Notes under the pieces: generated by a model | What the model saw: the letters and a program-made list of their open reading frames with translations, nothing else | What the model was told of the DNA's origin: nothing | The model's database searches: none | Source of the DNA: Tragulus kanchil | Taxonomy: Eukaryota > Chordata > Mammalia > Artiodactyla > Tragulidae | Reading direction: 5' to 3' | Length of the DNA stretch: 64,000 nucleotides | NCBI GenBank assembly: GCA_022376925.1 | Contig: JAIOJX010000004.1 | Location: 177,659,501 to 177,723,500, forward strand | Shown here: piece by piece, positions 1 to 13,153 of the stretch | How the letters are laid out: each line of letters opens with the position of its first letter | Position numbering within the stretch: position 1 is the stretch's first letter | Translations under genes and position numbers: made by a program

Positions 1-332
1 CTCATCGTTTCTGTTTCCATCCTTTACCCCGTGCATCTCATCCTGATCTCTCCATCGCTCTGGGAAGAAGAGCTCACCCACCTTGTTTCACAAAACACTC
101 ACGCAGCTCCACAGGGGGCTGGCGACAGGAGGTCTCTAGGACCCGGTGTTTCCAGTGGCTGCCTTGCCTTCAGGCTTGTTCATGTTTTTTGCATGTTGTT
201 CAATGTTGGGCCGTGGCCTTCCCAGAGAATTCAGTGGGTTAAAGAGCCTCTCCATTCCCATACAGCTCTTCGTGCTGTGTGATAGGCTCTGCTCGTGGCA
301 TCTGTATTGTGGGATATAGAAGTTGGTTTCTG

Positions 333-606
333 GGGCTTCCCTGGTCGTCCAGTGGGTAAATGGTCCGCCTTGCAGTGCAGGAGGCACCAGTTCGATTCCT
401 GGCCTGGGAAGATCCCACGTGCCACAGAGCGGCTGGACCAGTGTGTCCAGTTACGAGCCAGCGCTCTGGAGTGCATGCATCCAGAGCCGGTGCTCTGCAG
501 CGAGAGAGGCCACTGCAATGGGAGGCCCACACAGGCCAAAGACTAAAGATGGATGAAAATAAGTAAATAAAAGGCCAATAAAAGAGGCCAAAATTTAAAA
601 AAAAAA
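333..606 (+). mobile_element. CHR-type tRNA-derived SINE with target-site duplication
   Basis: Begins with GGGCTTCCCTGGTCGTCCAG, has a B-box-like GGTTCGAT-type segment (AGTTCGATTCC) and ends in an A-rich tail. Flanked by 13-bp duplications AAGTTGGTTTCTG at 320-332 and 607-619. Confidence 0.9.
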
Positions 607-2156
607 AGTTGGTTTCTGATGTGTTTTGAAATAGGATCATTTCCCAGAATCCCTCATTCTCATCATATAAACATATGTCTCAAATTTAACACTACTTAAA
701 CCCTACCAAACACAGAGTGCCAGATAGCAAAGTGTTACATAGTCCAGGCCCTAGTAAGCTCTCTTTCATGAGGTCTGAAGCTCTTCGTATCTTGAGGGGA
801 GAGGAGAGATGGCACAGACAGGAAGCTGATGGTCAAGTCCAGAATTTAAGGAATGCTGCTGTATCTCAGAGGAAGAGTCGTAGAAGAGGCGGGTTGTGTG
901 TGGTTCACTTTGTTCTCAAACAGAGGTTTCCTCACAGCCTTTCTCTTTGACATTTTAAGTTGTACAGGGTTAAGGTGAAAATTAAGAAAAATATTCTGGC
1001 AGTGAGAGCTGCTCAGAAGAATAACCATTTAAAGGAAAATGTGGATGTTCTCCTGACCCAAACAGTGAGAGGTCTCCTGTAGCCTTCCTGGATGTGAGAG
1101 AAGAGCCTCGTTTGTCATTTCCCTCTCACCCCCTTGTTGTTCTGTGTGAGTCCTTGAGGAAAAGCAGAGATTGCATATTTCTAGTACTTGAGCCACCCCT
1201 TCCCAGTTCATTATTGCCCCATGGGCATGCAATAGGAAAACCTCCGTACCTTGGCAAACGCATGAGGAAATTATCTGTTTGTCCAATAGGTTAAGGACCT
1301 CCCTCCGTTTCTTGAGTGAGCTTGTTTTTCTCCTTTTAAATGGTTTTTCTGTGCACCCAGCCGGGGTCGATCCAGAAGCCTCGCAGTCAGCCTGGGCCCT
1401 GAGAGGTGCTCAGGCTGCTGGGTGAGCAGGGGAACCTGTGGTCAGTGAGTCGACCAGTTTGTGGAGCTGCTAGTAGGCGCTGTGTTCTCACATGGAAACT
1501 GGAAAGAACTGGTCTCGTGTGACGGAGTCCTGCAGCTCTGTTTTATAAGCTTTACCACATCTTGACTCCTGACCCTTGGGTTGGCAGGTGCATCCCTTTG
1601 CCATGCTTCAGCACCAGCATCAGCGTCAGGAGCTGCGCAGAGACCTGGCTGCAGCCCTCGTAGCTCGTCTAAGTTGTCGTTTTACTGGGCCCCACGTCCG
1701 CTGAAAGGCTCCCGTTCATATGACTGCAGAGCCTCTGTACCAAGAGGAAATTTCTTCTAAGCTCTGACAAAGATCATTTAGTGGCTTGAAGTGTCAGGAT
1801 TATTATGATCTCTTCCTCTGAGGCTGAATTTCTTAATAACAATATTTTTTTATTTGTAATTTGGGAATTATTCTCTATATTAATCTGCATTAAAGGTACA
1901 AACTGAGTTTCAAGATTCTCTTTCCTGAGTACCTGTGAATAAAATCCATTTTGGTGAAGCTCTTTTAAAAATAACTCTTGGTGTTCATAATCTCTGAGAA
2001 GACCATACCATAATAATTACCAGCCTCCTCAGGCCTCCGAATTCTTGTAATGAGAAAAGAGCTATCATTTAACTTTGTCACTCTCAGTCCATCGTTAATG
2101 AATCCTGAGATCCATAGGACCTTTTCCCCAAGTTTCCATGAATTTAAAAGAACTAG

Positions 2157-2385
2157 CCTTCCCACGGGGTGCTAGTGACAAAGATCCTGCCTGCCAGTGC
2201 AGGAGACACAGGTTTGATCCTTGATCAGGGAGATCCCCTGAAGGAAGAAATGGCATCCCACTCCAGTATTCTTGCCTGGGAAGCCCCCTGGACAGAGGAG
2301 CCTGGTGGGCTGCAGTCCATAAGGTCACAGACAGTGGGATGCGACTGAAGCGATTTAGCATGCACGCATGCACTAGTGCTCCGAG
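2157..2385 (+). mobile_element. BOV-A2-type SINE
   Basis: Carries ATGGCATCCCACTCCAGTAT, TTCTTGCCTGGGAA and GGACAGAGGAGCCTGGTGGG, hallmark BOV-A segments. Repeated at 3253-3481 by tandem duplication 1. Confidence 0.85.
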
Positions 2386-3252
2386 CGATTCTGCTACAGC
2401 CTGGAGAGTGACTGGGAAAACCCAAAGCATGTGCTCCTCAGTATTATCAGGGCCAGCAAACTGTGGTTTCTCACCTGTTTTTGTGTGACCTAAGAGCCTT
2501 TAAGAGTGGTTGTTACATTTTTCTGATGGTTGAAAAAAATGTGTTTAAGGATAGTATATCATGACTAATATGGAATTCAGTGTCCATAAATAAAATTTTA
2601 TTGGAACAAACACACATAAAAGAACTGGCTTCTACACCAGCCCTGTCCTATAGCACTTTGAGTGACGGCAGAAAGTCTTTGACACTAGCCGCAGGTGCTC
2701 CTGAGTGCTTAAATGCGGCTAGCTTGAGTAAAGAGCTGAATTTTTAAGTTGAATTTTAATTTATTTAAATAGGCACATATGGGTCATGGCTGTTATATTA
2801 GAGAATAGGAGTTTAGTCTTTATTCTAGACTCAGGCCTCTGAAAAATTTCTTCTAAGCTCTGACAAAGATCATTTAGTGGCTTGAAGTGTCAGGATTATT
2901 ATGATCTCTTCCTCTGAGGCTGAATTTCTTAATAACAATATTTTTTTATTTGTAATTTGGGAATTATTCTCTATATTAATCTGCATTAAAGGTACAAACT
3001 GAGTTTCAAGATTCTCTTTCCTGAGTACCTGTGAATAAAATCCATTTTGGTGAAGCTCTTTTAAAAATAACTCTTGGTGTTCATAATCTCTGAGAAGACC
3101 ATACCATAATAATTACCAGCCTCCTCAGGCCTCCGAATTCTTGTAATGAGAAAAGAGCTATCATTTAACTTTGTCACTCTCAGTCCATCGTTAATGAATC
3201 CTGAGATCCATAGGACCTTTTCCCCAAGTTTCCATGAATTTAAAAGAACTAG

Positions 3253-3481
3253 CCTTCCCACGGGGTGCTAGTGACAAAGATCCTGCCTGCCAGTGCAGGA
3301 GACACAGGTTTGATCCTTGATCAGGGAGATCCCCTGAAGGAAGAAATGGCATCCCACTCCAGTATTCTTGCCTGGGAAGCCCCCTGGACAGAGGAGCCTG
3401 GTGGGCTGCAGTCCATAAGGTCACAGACAGTGGGATGCGACTGAAGCGATTTAGCATGCACGCATGCACTAGTGCTCCGAG
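3253..3481 (+). mobile_element. BOV-A2-type SINE, duplicate copy
   Basis: Identical copy of 2157-2385 inside the right half of duplication 1. Confidence 0.85.
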
Positions 3482-3998
3482 CGATTCTGCTACAGCCTGG
3501 AGAGTGACTGGGAAAACCCAAAGCATGTGCTCCTCAGTATTATCAGGGCCAGCAAACTGTGGTTTCTCACCTGTTTTTGTGTGACCTAAGAGCCTTTAAG
3601 AGTGGTTGTTACATTTTTCTGATGGTTGAAAAAAATGTGTTTAAGGATAGTATATCATGACTAATATGGAATTCAGTGTCCATAAATAAAATTTTATTGG
3701 AACAAACACACATAAAAGAACTGGCTTCTACACCAGCCCTGTCCTATAGCACTTTGAGTGACGGCAGAAAGTCTTTGACACTAGCCGCAGGTGCTCCTGA
3801 GTGCTTAAATGCGGCTAGCTTGAGTAAAGAGCTGAATTTTTAAGTTGAATTTTAATTTATTTAAATAGGCACATATGGGTCATGGCTGTTATATTAGAGA
3901 ATAGGAGTTTAGTCTTTATTCTATCACTTAGGAACAAGGTGACATTGGGCAACTCAGCCAGCTTTTCTGAATTCAAATTCTACTTTTATGAAATTCTT

Positions 3999-4367
3999 AT
4001 CTAACATGGAAACAACCTAAATGTCCATCAACAGATATATGGATAAAGAAGATGTGTGTGTGTGTGTATGTGTTCATATATCTCCCCAAAACCCCACGCA
4101 CACACAGGAATACTACTCAACCATGAAAAGGATGAAACAATGCCATTTGTAACAACACCAGTGGACTTAGAGATTATTTTACTAAGTGAAGTAAGTCAGA
4201 AAGAGAAAGACAAATACCATATGATATCACTTTATGTGGAATCTAAAGTATGACACAGATGAAACAGAAACAAACTCACAGACGTGGAGAAGAGACTTGT
4301 GGTTGCCAAGGAGGGGAAGTGGGGGACAGATGGATTGGGAGTTTGGGATTAGCAGATGCAAACTATT

Positions 4368-4408
<41 letters not shown>

Positions 4409-4490
4409 GTGATTCACTTTGCTGTACACCAGAAGATAACATAACATTGTACATCAAGTAGACTTCAATAAAATAAATGAAAAATGAATC
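3999..4490 (+). mobile_element. L1 3' end with (AC)n
   Basis: Matches the common L1 3' region (ATGTCCATCAACAGATATAT, ACTAAGTGAAGTAAGTCAGA, CATATGATATCACTT). A (CA)n run at about 4372-4408. Copied at 5116-5607 by duplication 2. Confidence 0.85.
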
Positions 4491-5115
4491 TTATCTACCC
4501 CACGGTTGATTTTGGAGATAAATGAGATGATGTAGTGTTGATACTTTTGAGATACGGGTCGTGAGAGGAGCATTAGCTTGGATCTACCATCTTGTGAATC
4601 TGAAGGTAGCTTTGAATATACATAACTCACTAAGTTCTGTGAAAACCAGTGTCTGGGCACAGGAGCTATCTATCTTTCGGTAAATAAGAGTTTTGTTGTG
4701 ACCTAAGAGCCTTTAAGAGTGGTTGTTACATTTTTCTGATGGTTGAAAAAAATGTGTTTAAGGATAGTATATCATGACTAATATGGAATTCAGTGTCCAT
4801 AAATAAAATTTTATTGGAACAAACACACATAAAAGAACTGGCTTCTACACCAGCCCTGTCCTATAGCACTTTGAGTGACGGCAGAAAGTCTTTGACACTA
4901 GCCGCAGGTGCTCCTGAGTGCTTAAATGCGGCTAGCTTGAGTAAAGAGCTGAATTTTTAAGTTGAATTTTAATTTATTTAAATAGGCACATATGGGTCAT
5001 GGCTGTTATATTAGAGAATAGGAGTTTAGTCTTTATTCTATCACTTAGGAACAAGGTGACATTGGGCAACTCAGCCAGCTTTTCTGAATTCAAATTCTAC
5101 TTTTATGAAATTCTT

Positions 5116-5484
5116 ATCTAACATGGAAACAACCTAAATGTCCATCAACAGATATATGGATAAAGAAGATGTGTGTGTGTGTGTATGTGTTCATATATCT
5201 CCCCAAAACCCCACGCACACACAGGAATACTACTCAACCATGAAAAGGATGAAACAATGCCATTTGTAACAACACCAGTGGACTTAGAGATTATTTTACT
5301 AAGTGAAGTAAGTCAGAAAGAGAAAGACAAATACCATATGATATCACTTTATGTGGAATCTAAAGTATGACACAGATGAAACAGAAACAAACTCACAGAC
5401 GTGGAGAAGAGACTTGTGGTTGCCAAGGAGGGGAAGTGGGGGACAGATGGATTGGGAGTTTGGGATTAGCAGATGCAAACTATT

Positions 5485-5525
<41 letters not shown>

Positions 5526-5607
5526 GTGATTCACTTTGCTGTACACCAGAAGATAACATAACATTGTACATCAAGTAGACTTCAATAAAATAAATGAAAA
5601 ATGAATC
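5116..5607 (+). mobile_element. L1 3' end with (AC)n, duplicate copy
   Basis: Identical to 3999-4490 including the length of the CA run, offset 1117 bp. Confidence 0.85.
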
Positions 5608-5858
5608 TTATCTACCCCACGGTTGATTTTGGAGATAAATGAGATGATGTAGTGTTGATACTTTTGAGATACGGGTCGTGAGAGGAGCATTAGCTTGGAT
5701 CTACCATCTTGTGAATCTGAAGGTAGCTTTGAATATACATAACTCACTAAGTTCTGTGAAAACCAGTGTCTGGGCACAGGAGCTATCTATCTTTCGGTAA
5801 ATAAGATCCTTCTTAATCCCACTTTCCTTTCAGCCCTTGGATTACAGAACAATTGTTG

Positions 5859-5975
5859 AGGGGCTCCCTGATGGCCCGGTGGTTAAGCCTCTGCACTGCT
5901 GGCATGTAGGTTTGATCCGTGGTTGGGAAACTAAGATCCCACAGGCCTCGAGGCACAGCCAAACAAGTAAAAACA
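5859..5975 (+). mobile_element. Short CHR-type SINE
   Basis: GGGGCTCCCTGATGGCCCGG start, GTTTGATCC B-box-like segment and A-rich tail; shorter than full CHR-2. Confidence 0.75.
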
Positions 5976-6699
5976 ACTGCTGAAAATTATTAAGAGTCAA
6001 AGAACTACTACCCAACATAGTAGTCTGTTAAGATTTTTCCCCTTTTGGTTGTATATTAACAGGACTACTCTTTTTATTAACTCATCCTCTCCTGTATTTA
6101 AACCTCTCTTAAAAACAAAGCAAGTAAGTAAATAAGTTGGAAATACATATTTTTTTAAATTTCTGGGCAACTTTCCACGAGACTGAACTGTTCACCAGAG
6201 GGACACAGTGGTGATTCCAGCACAGATGAGGGTCTTGTTTGAGGCAGAATTGCTCCCTTTTTAAAAAGCTTGTAAAGGTTGAAGATGACAGAATTATAGG
6301 CTGAATGGAAATGTCATTTGCTTAGATTTGAAGAGTTGTCCAAGACATTCTGTCTCAGAGCGTCTTGTATAGACGATGCACTGGGGAGGGCTGGGCGAAG
6401 GCGGACCCTAACTTAGGCTTTGGCCCGTCCTCCAGGGCTCCAGTCCCTTGGGAGTTGGGGAAGCTGGGTGTGGTCACCTCTGAACAGCTGTCCCTGCGAA
6501 CCGAAGACCTTTCGGCAGGACCTGACCCGCGCCCCTTTCCTATCGGAGCTCAGGAAAGACTTCCTCCAGAGCCTGCCGTCTGCCCACTGCTCCAGCCCAG
6601 AGGGTGCCTGGGCCTGCGCTGCTCCCAGGTGCACACTGTCACAGCTGTTAGCGGCTCTTTCAGATACATAGATATCATTGGGTGAAAGAACTAGTTTAT

Positions 6700-6985
6700 T
6701 TCTGCCTTTTCTTTTTAATTGAGATAAAGTTGAAAGTGAAAAAAGAAAGTTGTTCAGTCTGGTCCAACTCTTTGTGACCCGCCTGCCCGGCTTCTCTTTC
6801 CATGAGGATTCTCCAGGCACGGATGTTGGAGTGGGTTGCCATTTTTTTCTCCAGAGGTCGAACCCTAGGTCTCTTGAATCACAGGCAGATTCTTTACCAA
6901 CTGAGCCACTAGGGAAGCCCCGAGATACAGTTGGCATACGTTATATCTGTTTCAGATGTACAATGTAATTTTTTTTTTTTTTTTA
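6700..6985 (-). mobile_element. L1 3' fragment split by a BOV-A2-type SINE
   Basis: Antisense L1 tail pieces at 6700-6731 and 6922-6985 flank a minus-strand BOV-A2-type SINE at about 6740-6921 (TTGTTCAGTCTGGTCCAACT, GAGCCACTAGGGAAGCCC). Near-duplicate GAGATAAAGTTG and GAGATACAGTTG flank the SINE as a target-site duplication. Confidence 0.8.
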
Positions 6986-8609
6986 AGCAGAGAACTCTAT
7001 CTGAAATGTGAGATGCTTAGGAGTGTGACCATTTAACTGTATTTGGATCCCAGGTTTAAATGGCCAAACGTCTTCTAGGATTGGGGCTCACCGGATCCCT
7101 GGATTCGAAGCCAAGAGAAAACTGTGTTAGGTATATGGCCTCAGGAATCTTCTCTTTCATCTCAGGAGAAGGACCAGCTGGGCATCTCCCTCCTGGGCTT
7201 TTGATGTTGCCTTTCTGAAAGATGTCAGCCTTCTCGCCTCTCTTCCTGCTGCTGTAGTCACCAGCAGGGTGTGCTCCTACGTCAGGGGCCAGTGACTAAC
7301 GTGGAACCTCCTCCTTGCCCAGTTGCTAACAAATCCTAAAATAGACTCTAGGATGAGCTCTGTGTTCTGAGAATGTTCATTGTTGAATCTGAAGAGCGAT
7401 CCAACAGGGAGCTCTCTTGAACAGCCCATCACAAGGAGTCTTCCTACAAGTTAATATCTCAAAAGTAGATTAGGACATTCACTTGCATTCAGTATTTCTG
7501 GAAGTATCTGAGAGATCTTTTCAGGATAGTAAGTGGAGTAAAGGCGTTAAATCACTTGTTGAAGCTACCCACTAACTTTGCTTGAACAATAAAGTCGTAC
7601 AGAGTTATGCACTACAGGGAGCCCTGATAGATAGCTGATGATGGTGATGATCCTTCAGCCTAGTGGGAGGTTATTTGCAGAGGAGCAGAGGTGATTTGGA
7701 ACTTGTGTCTAAACTGATGACCTAGGAGTTTTGGTTCTGGGGCTTCAGAAAGGTGTGTGTGGATGTGGATGCCACAGCAAGGGGTGTGTGTTGAAATGCT
7801 GATTGATCTGGAGCATCAGGCTGGGCTCTGGTGTGAAAGCTGGATACACACAGGGCTGCCATGTAGGCCAGAGAGAACCTTGGAAGGCCAAGGGCAAAAT
7901 ATTTGACCCCTGACATTTTAATTTTTGAAACTCATTGTCCCTGTTGATATTCATGCCACACAGAGTTGTGCAATGGCTTCTGTCTCCCAGTCTCAAGTCT
8001 TCTGCACCATCAGGGGGGCCAAGGTTGAAAGAGCAGCTTGCACTTCTGAGAAGGAAAGATGAGCGTCCATTTTTAACCTGCCTTCTTGGTAGTTAGCTCC
8101 CCTGCTGGTTTGGGTGGGGTGACAGCCCAAGTGTCAAAGCAGGGGTGGTAGCCAGCCTGCCACCCAAACAGGATGTGCAGGAGGCACGCTCTCTCACTGT
8201 GCGTTTGGGTCCTTGCTGGCCCCGGAGTGCGTGGTCCCTTCCCCGAACCCCGTCACCCAAGCTCCTTCTTTGAATCACATGGACTCAGTTCTGGTTCTCA
8301 TCGTCATGGCCAGTCCCTGCACTGTTGGCACAGCTATTTGGGTAATGTCATTACTGCTGGCTATTTTTGTATGCATTTTGGCGTGGCAGATAAAAACAGA
8401 CGAAAAATGGAAGTCAGCCCCAGTTAGCTCTCAGCGTTTGACTCCACACCCACACTGTTCTCTTCAGAAGGAGGAAGGCACAGGAAAAAAATAATAAGTT
8501 TAAAACAGTAACAATGCCAGATGCGTATTAGCCAGAACTTCGAGAAGATGGTGGAGTCCTTTCAGTTTAATGCTGAGAGTCACTGCTGCTGTGCTTCAGA
8601 TAACTGCTG

Positions 8610-8735
8610 TGTTTTGGATGAGGGTCCTGAGGCGCAGAGAGGCCAGGCCTTGCCCAGGGTCACAGCACCCCCGTGAGACAGAGGGGATCCAGTCCAGGTC
8701 TCTGGCTCCAAACTCCACGCCGGTTCCTGAAGGTC
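8610..8735 (+). mobile_element. MIR fragment
   Basis: TGAGGCGCAGAGAGGCCAGG, CTTGCCCAGGGTCACAGC and CCAGGTCTCTGGCTCCAAAC follow the MIR core and 3' consensus. Confidence 0.75.
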
Positions 8736-9817
8736 ACCGTCTAATGATTCTTACTGACAGAGGAATTTCATGATGCTAGCTGATGTACTTGCACCAAAAT
8801 GTCAAGTTCGTAAATATTAAGAACTGAAAGCAGTGTCAGATGAAGAACCAGGGTTGGTGAGGAAAAGTGAAAGTTAGTGGGCAGCGTATGTGTGACCGTA
8901 GCTCCGTCGTTTCTAAGCTATTAAAACTGCTTCCAAGTTGCTGCTCCTGTCTGCTGGCTCAGAGGCCGTGGGCATCTCTCCTCTTCGTCCCCATAACTCT
9001 TAGTGAAATCAGAGGCTCTGGGTCCTTCGGTGCCATTGATGCCGTGTACACCCTCGCGCTAGACAGCTACCCAAACAAGTACCCACACCCAGCATGCAGT
9101 TTCCAGGGACTCGCAGATGGCCTCAGGTGGCACAGGGTGCCCCAGGTTAAGGCCTCTGTTCTGCCTGGATATGGTGCCCAGGACACACTGGTCCCTGAAG
9201 GTGTTGAGAACCCTCGCCCCAGGGACACAGCGGCCTCCGTGCTCCTCACCCGCCTGTGTTGGAGCGGGAGCCACATTTCTAGAGCTGCTCCCTTGGAGTG
9301 TGATTGCCAGGCCAGACGCAGCGGCAGTGTGTGGAGGCCAGCCTGGCGGAAGCAGGCTGTCATCGGAGTGTGAGGAAAACGGCAAACGGGCCTGATCCAT
9401 TGACTCTCAGAAATACGTACTTGGTGGCTAACACCTGTGGGTACCTGCACTGCCAGTAGAGATGCAGCTTTGAATTAACTGTTCAGAAAAGTTACTCAGT
9501 CCTTACTCGGTATACCTTTTAGCCACAGAGTCCCTGATGGTGGAGAATGAGCAAATAAAACTTCTTACTTTCTTATCTGCAGGGTCACCTCTCTCCTGCC
9601 TTCTGGACTAGGGACCGTGGTTTTCACATTTTACTGGCACTAGCCTCCTCGAAGAGCTTACTAAAGATTGGAAGTCTTAAAGCTCGGGAATCAGTGTTAC
9701 AGAGAGATCCTTGCCCTCCAGGGAGTTCCTAATGCCAGTGTGGTTCTGGAGCCCCACTTGGAGACGCACTGGACAAGGGCCGTCAGCCTCACTCCCCCTG
9801 ACGGCGTAGATACTCTT

Positions 9818-10056
9818 ATTGAACTTTCATTTATTTATCTTTGTTCTTTGGCCTCTGTGGGCCTCCCATCGCAGTGGCCTCTCTCGCTGCAGAGCACCGG
9901 CTCTGGGAGCATGCGCTCCAGAGCTCCGGCTCAGTAGTTGGACACATCAGTCCAGCTGCTCCGCAACACGTGGGATCTTCCCAGGCCAGGGATCGAACCG
10001 GCGCCCCTTGCACTGCAAGGCGGTGTCCTTACCCACTGGACCACCAGGGAAACCCT
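9818..10056 (-). mobile_element. CHR-2-type SINE with target-site duplication
   Basis: Reads as the reverse of a CHR element (ends CCACTGGACCACCAGGGAAA). Flanked by GTAGATACTCTT (9806-9817) and GTGGATACTCTT (10057-10068). Confidence 0.88.
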
Positions 10057-10624
10057 GTGGATACTCTTCTTGTCCTCTCTCCCAGCGTCCTGGAGGGAGG
10101 GTAGCCCCGTCCAGGGGAGGCAGGAGTCAGAGATGGATCCTAAGGCAGCGAGGCTGCTGCATGTGACGTGGCTGAGTGCAAACAGCTGTTGCCCCTTGTC
10201 TCCAGTGCTGGGGACAGCCCGCCTTGCTGCCGCCTGAGTGGCCTTGCCCCGTGGCCGTGGTTAGTTGGGCAGAGTTCCTGCACTGCCCGGAGCTGTGTGA
10301 TGGGCTTCGTGCTGGGCCTCGGGATGTGGCACAGTTCACTTTGGAGGGAATCTGATTATACAGTGACTCCCTCTTCTGCTCTGTTGACCCCCCTGAGAGA
10401 GGGCTGATGGGAAATGGGATGGGAAACTGTGTGCTCCATGACATTTTCGGAGGTCATGAGTCCTCCTTTCTGACCCATTGCCAGTATCCAAGCCAGTGAC
10501 CAGGCAGCATTTGTTTCCAGAGAAGAGTGGGGACAGGAAAGCAAAACACAGAAAATCAAATTAAAATCACTGCTGTTTGCTGATTTTTTGTAGCTATTCT
10601 TTTTTTAAAAAAAGACAGTCAGAG

Positions 10625-10810
10625 GGACTTCCCTGGTGGTCCAGTGGCTGAGACTCTGTGCTCCCAGTGCAGGGGGCCCAGGTTCGATCCCTGGTCAGGG
10701 AACTAGATCCCACATGCCACAACTGTGAGTTTGCATACCACAACTGAAAGATCTTGCATGCCACAGCTAAGACCCAGTGCAGCCAAATAAGTAAAATGAG
10801 TTAAAAAAAA
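10625..10810 (+). mobile_element. CHR-type SINE with target-site duplication
   Basis: GGACTTCCCTGGTGGTCCAG start, GGTTCGATCCCTGGTCAGGG B-box region and an A tail. Flanked by AGTCAGAG at 10617-10624 and 10811-10818. Confidence 0.9.
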
Positions 10811-11795
10811 AGTCAGAGAAGTATCTTTTCCCTGTCCCACTCCTGCCTTCCTCTTACCAAGCTTATGCTGAAATAGATACAAACAGAAAGATCTGGATTT
10901 GGGAATCAGGAGAACCAGAGTCTGGTTTTTGTTCTGCGGTCGATCAGGATGTGATCCCCGGCAAGTCAGTTCTCCTTTATAAGTGTGGAAACAGCAGGTA
11001 CCCAGGAGCTCTGGGCAGGTCATGCCCAAGACACTGTGCAATTGCAGGGGGAAGCGCACAGAAACCGTCGGCACAGGTCTTTGTGTTCAGGTTACCCCCA
11101 GAAGCCGTTTTTTTGATGGCAGGGGTGCCGGGTACGATGTTGCTTTAGTTCTCCCTATTCTGTTTCATCTACTACCACTGAAGAGGAGAGCCAGGTCCCG
11201 AGTCCTCCCAGGCCCTCTGTGGCTCCCCGCTCCCTGTGTCTCCTTCCACTCTCCCCAGTTCTGTCAGCTCTGCCAGCCTGGCCCCTCCATGGGTTCTGCC
11301 CTGGGTCTTGGCACTTGCTGCCCTCCTGCCTGCAGGCTCATCGCCTTCCTCTGGGTCTCGGCTCTCACATCACACAGCAAGTCTTCCCCTGACTGCAGCG
11401 TATCACCCTGCCCCGTCACTCTGCCACCCCTGCTCTGCTCTGTATCCTCCAGAGCCTGCAGCGCCTCCTCTGTGGTAGGCGTTTGCGTGTCTGTTGCATC
11501 ATCTTCACTGGAGTGGAAGCGCCACCAGAGCATGGCACGTGAAGCACCAGCAGACACACGGGCTCTCAGTTCACATGTGCTGGGCGTGTTAGCACGGCGT
11601 GACATCTTAGGGACAGCACCTCTGGACGCCACTCTTCGCCTCCTCCTCCTCCACCTGGTGAGATCAGCTTTTTCCAGCACGTCTCACTGGCGTTGGCTCT
11701 GAGACCTCTGGCCATGTCCTGAGTATCTTGATCCTCTGGAAACTTTGCAAGCCTTGTTTTGTCTGACCTGCCCACTATCAACATTTCTTGCTTTC

Positions 11796-11998
11796 TGTGC
11801 TAAGTCATTCAGTCATGTTCAACTCTTTGTGACCCCAAGGACTGCAGCCCGCCAGGCTCCTCTGTCCATGGGATTCTCCAGGCAGGAATACTGGAGTGGG
11901 TTGCCATTTCCTACCCCAGGGAATCTTACCCACCCAGGGATCGAAACTGTGTATCTTACGTCTCCTGCTTTGGCGGTCGGGTCTTTTGCTTCTAGCCC
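11796..11998 (-). mobile_element. BOV-A2-type SINE
   Basis: CTAAGTCATTCAGTCATGTT, CTGGAGTGGGTTGCCATTTC and CCCAGGGATCGAAACTG: minus-strand BOV-A2. A second copy at 12951-13153 comes from tandem duplication 3. Confidence 0.85.
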
Positions 11999-12950
11999 CA
12001 CCTGGGGTGCTCTCTTTGTACCTGCACCCTTTTTCTTGAAGCTTCATGTCTACATCTGCTTTGCGCTGCCTTCTCTCACCCCACAAGACTTCTCAGGTTC
12101 TTTGACTGCGCGCTCTCCATCACCTCTGCTTAAACTCCAAGATTCTCTTAAGATTCATCCTGGGAAGTATTTTCTTACCTCTCCCCGACATATATCACGT
12201 CATCCCTGGATGATGCTGTATGCATCGACACACACACATGCATACATACCTATGCACACACGCACCACTTGCACATCTCTTTTTTAAGAGGACGTCTCAT
12301 GGTAAGCTCACATTCAGCACGACCCACAGTAAGCACCGTCTCCCACCTTGCGCCCGGCTTTCCCCTCCTGTTTGCTCTCTCTGGGGGTGTCCATAGTGTG
12401 ACCGTGTACCTGGTCGCTCCATTGTTTGCTCCTCAGTGGCCTCTTGGTCTCTACTAGCGGGATCGTGTAAAAATGCAGTTCTGTTTCGCGATTTTCAATG
12501 TAGCACTTAATTCCAGACAGGCATCATCAACAGATGCTAAAACCATGAGGTAAATAGTTCTTAGGGAACAGAATGTGCACAAGGCCTCACCGCTGCAAAT
12601 GCTTCCCTCAGGGTGGAGTGGCCTGGGGCCGCCTCTCTCACTCAGCACTGCCACGGTCAGGCGGCTCGGCACAGCACCGTGGGCTGCCAGTGCTCAGAAG
12701 CAGCCCTTGGCTCTTCGGTCTTCTTGCCAAAAATGTTAACCTAAATCTAATCGAGGGAGACGGCCCAATTCAGAATAGATGGCATTCCTTGCACAGGACA
12801 GGCTGGTTTGGACCGTTAAGTCAGCGCCAGGAAAGGGAAGAAGACAGGAGGAGCATTTGAGTCTGAGGAGATGATGATTGACGTAGTGCGATTCGTGGTT
12901 ACATCGTGGACTGAGGGGAAGATCCAGAGGCTACATTTTTCTTTGCTTTC

Positions 12951-13153
12951 TGTGCTAAGTCATTCAGTCATGTTCAACTCTTTGTGACCCCAAGGACTGC
13001 AGCCCGCCAGGCTCCTCTGTCCATGGGATTCTCCAGGCAGGAATACTGGAGTGGGTTGCCATTTCCTACCCCAGGGAATCTTACCCACCCAGGGATCGAA
13101 ACTGTGTATCTTACGTCTCCTGCTTTGGCGGTCGGGTCTTTTGCTTCTAGCCC
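12951..13153 (-). mobile_element. BOV-A2-type SINE, duplicate copy
   Basis: Copy of 11796-11998, offset 1155 bp. Confidence 0.85.

Larger units (their letters stand above)
1748..3923. repeat. Tandem duplication 1, offset 1096 bp
   Basis: Copies 1748-2827 and 2844-3923, identical by eye, separated by 16 nt of filler. Confidence 0.95.
3580..5806. repeat. Tandem duplication 2, offset 1117 bp
   Basis: Copies 3580-4689 and 4697-5806, 7 nt between. The first part overlaps duplication 1, so about 340 bp exist three times (2486-2827, 3582-3923, 4699-5040). Confidence 0.95.

Noticed and set aside
333..606. tRNA gene at the B-box-like segment
   Set aside because: It is part of a tRNA-derived SINE; no cloverleaf with intact acceptor stem. 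The same applies to the other CHR and BOV-A elements.
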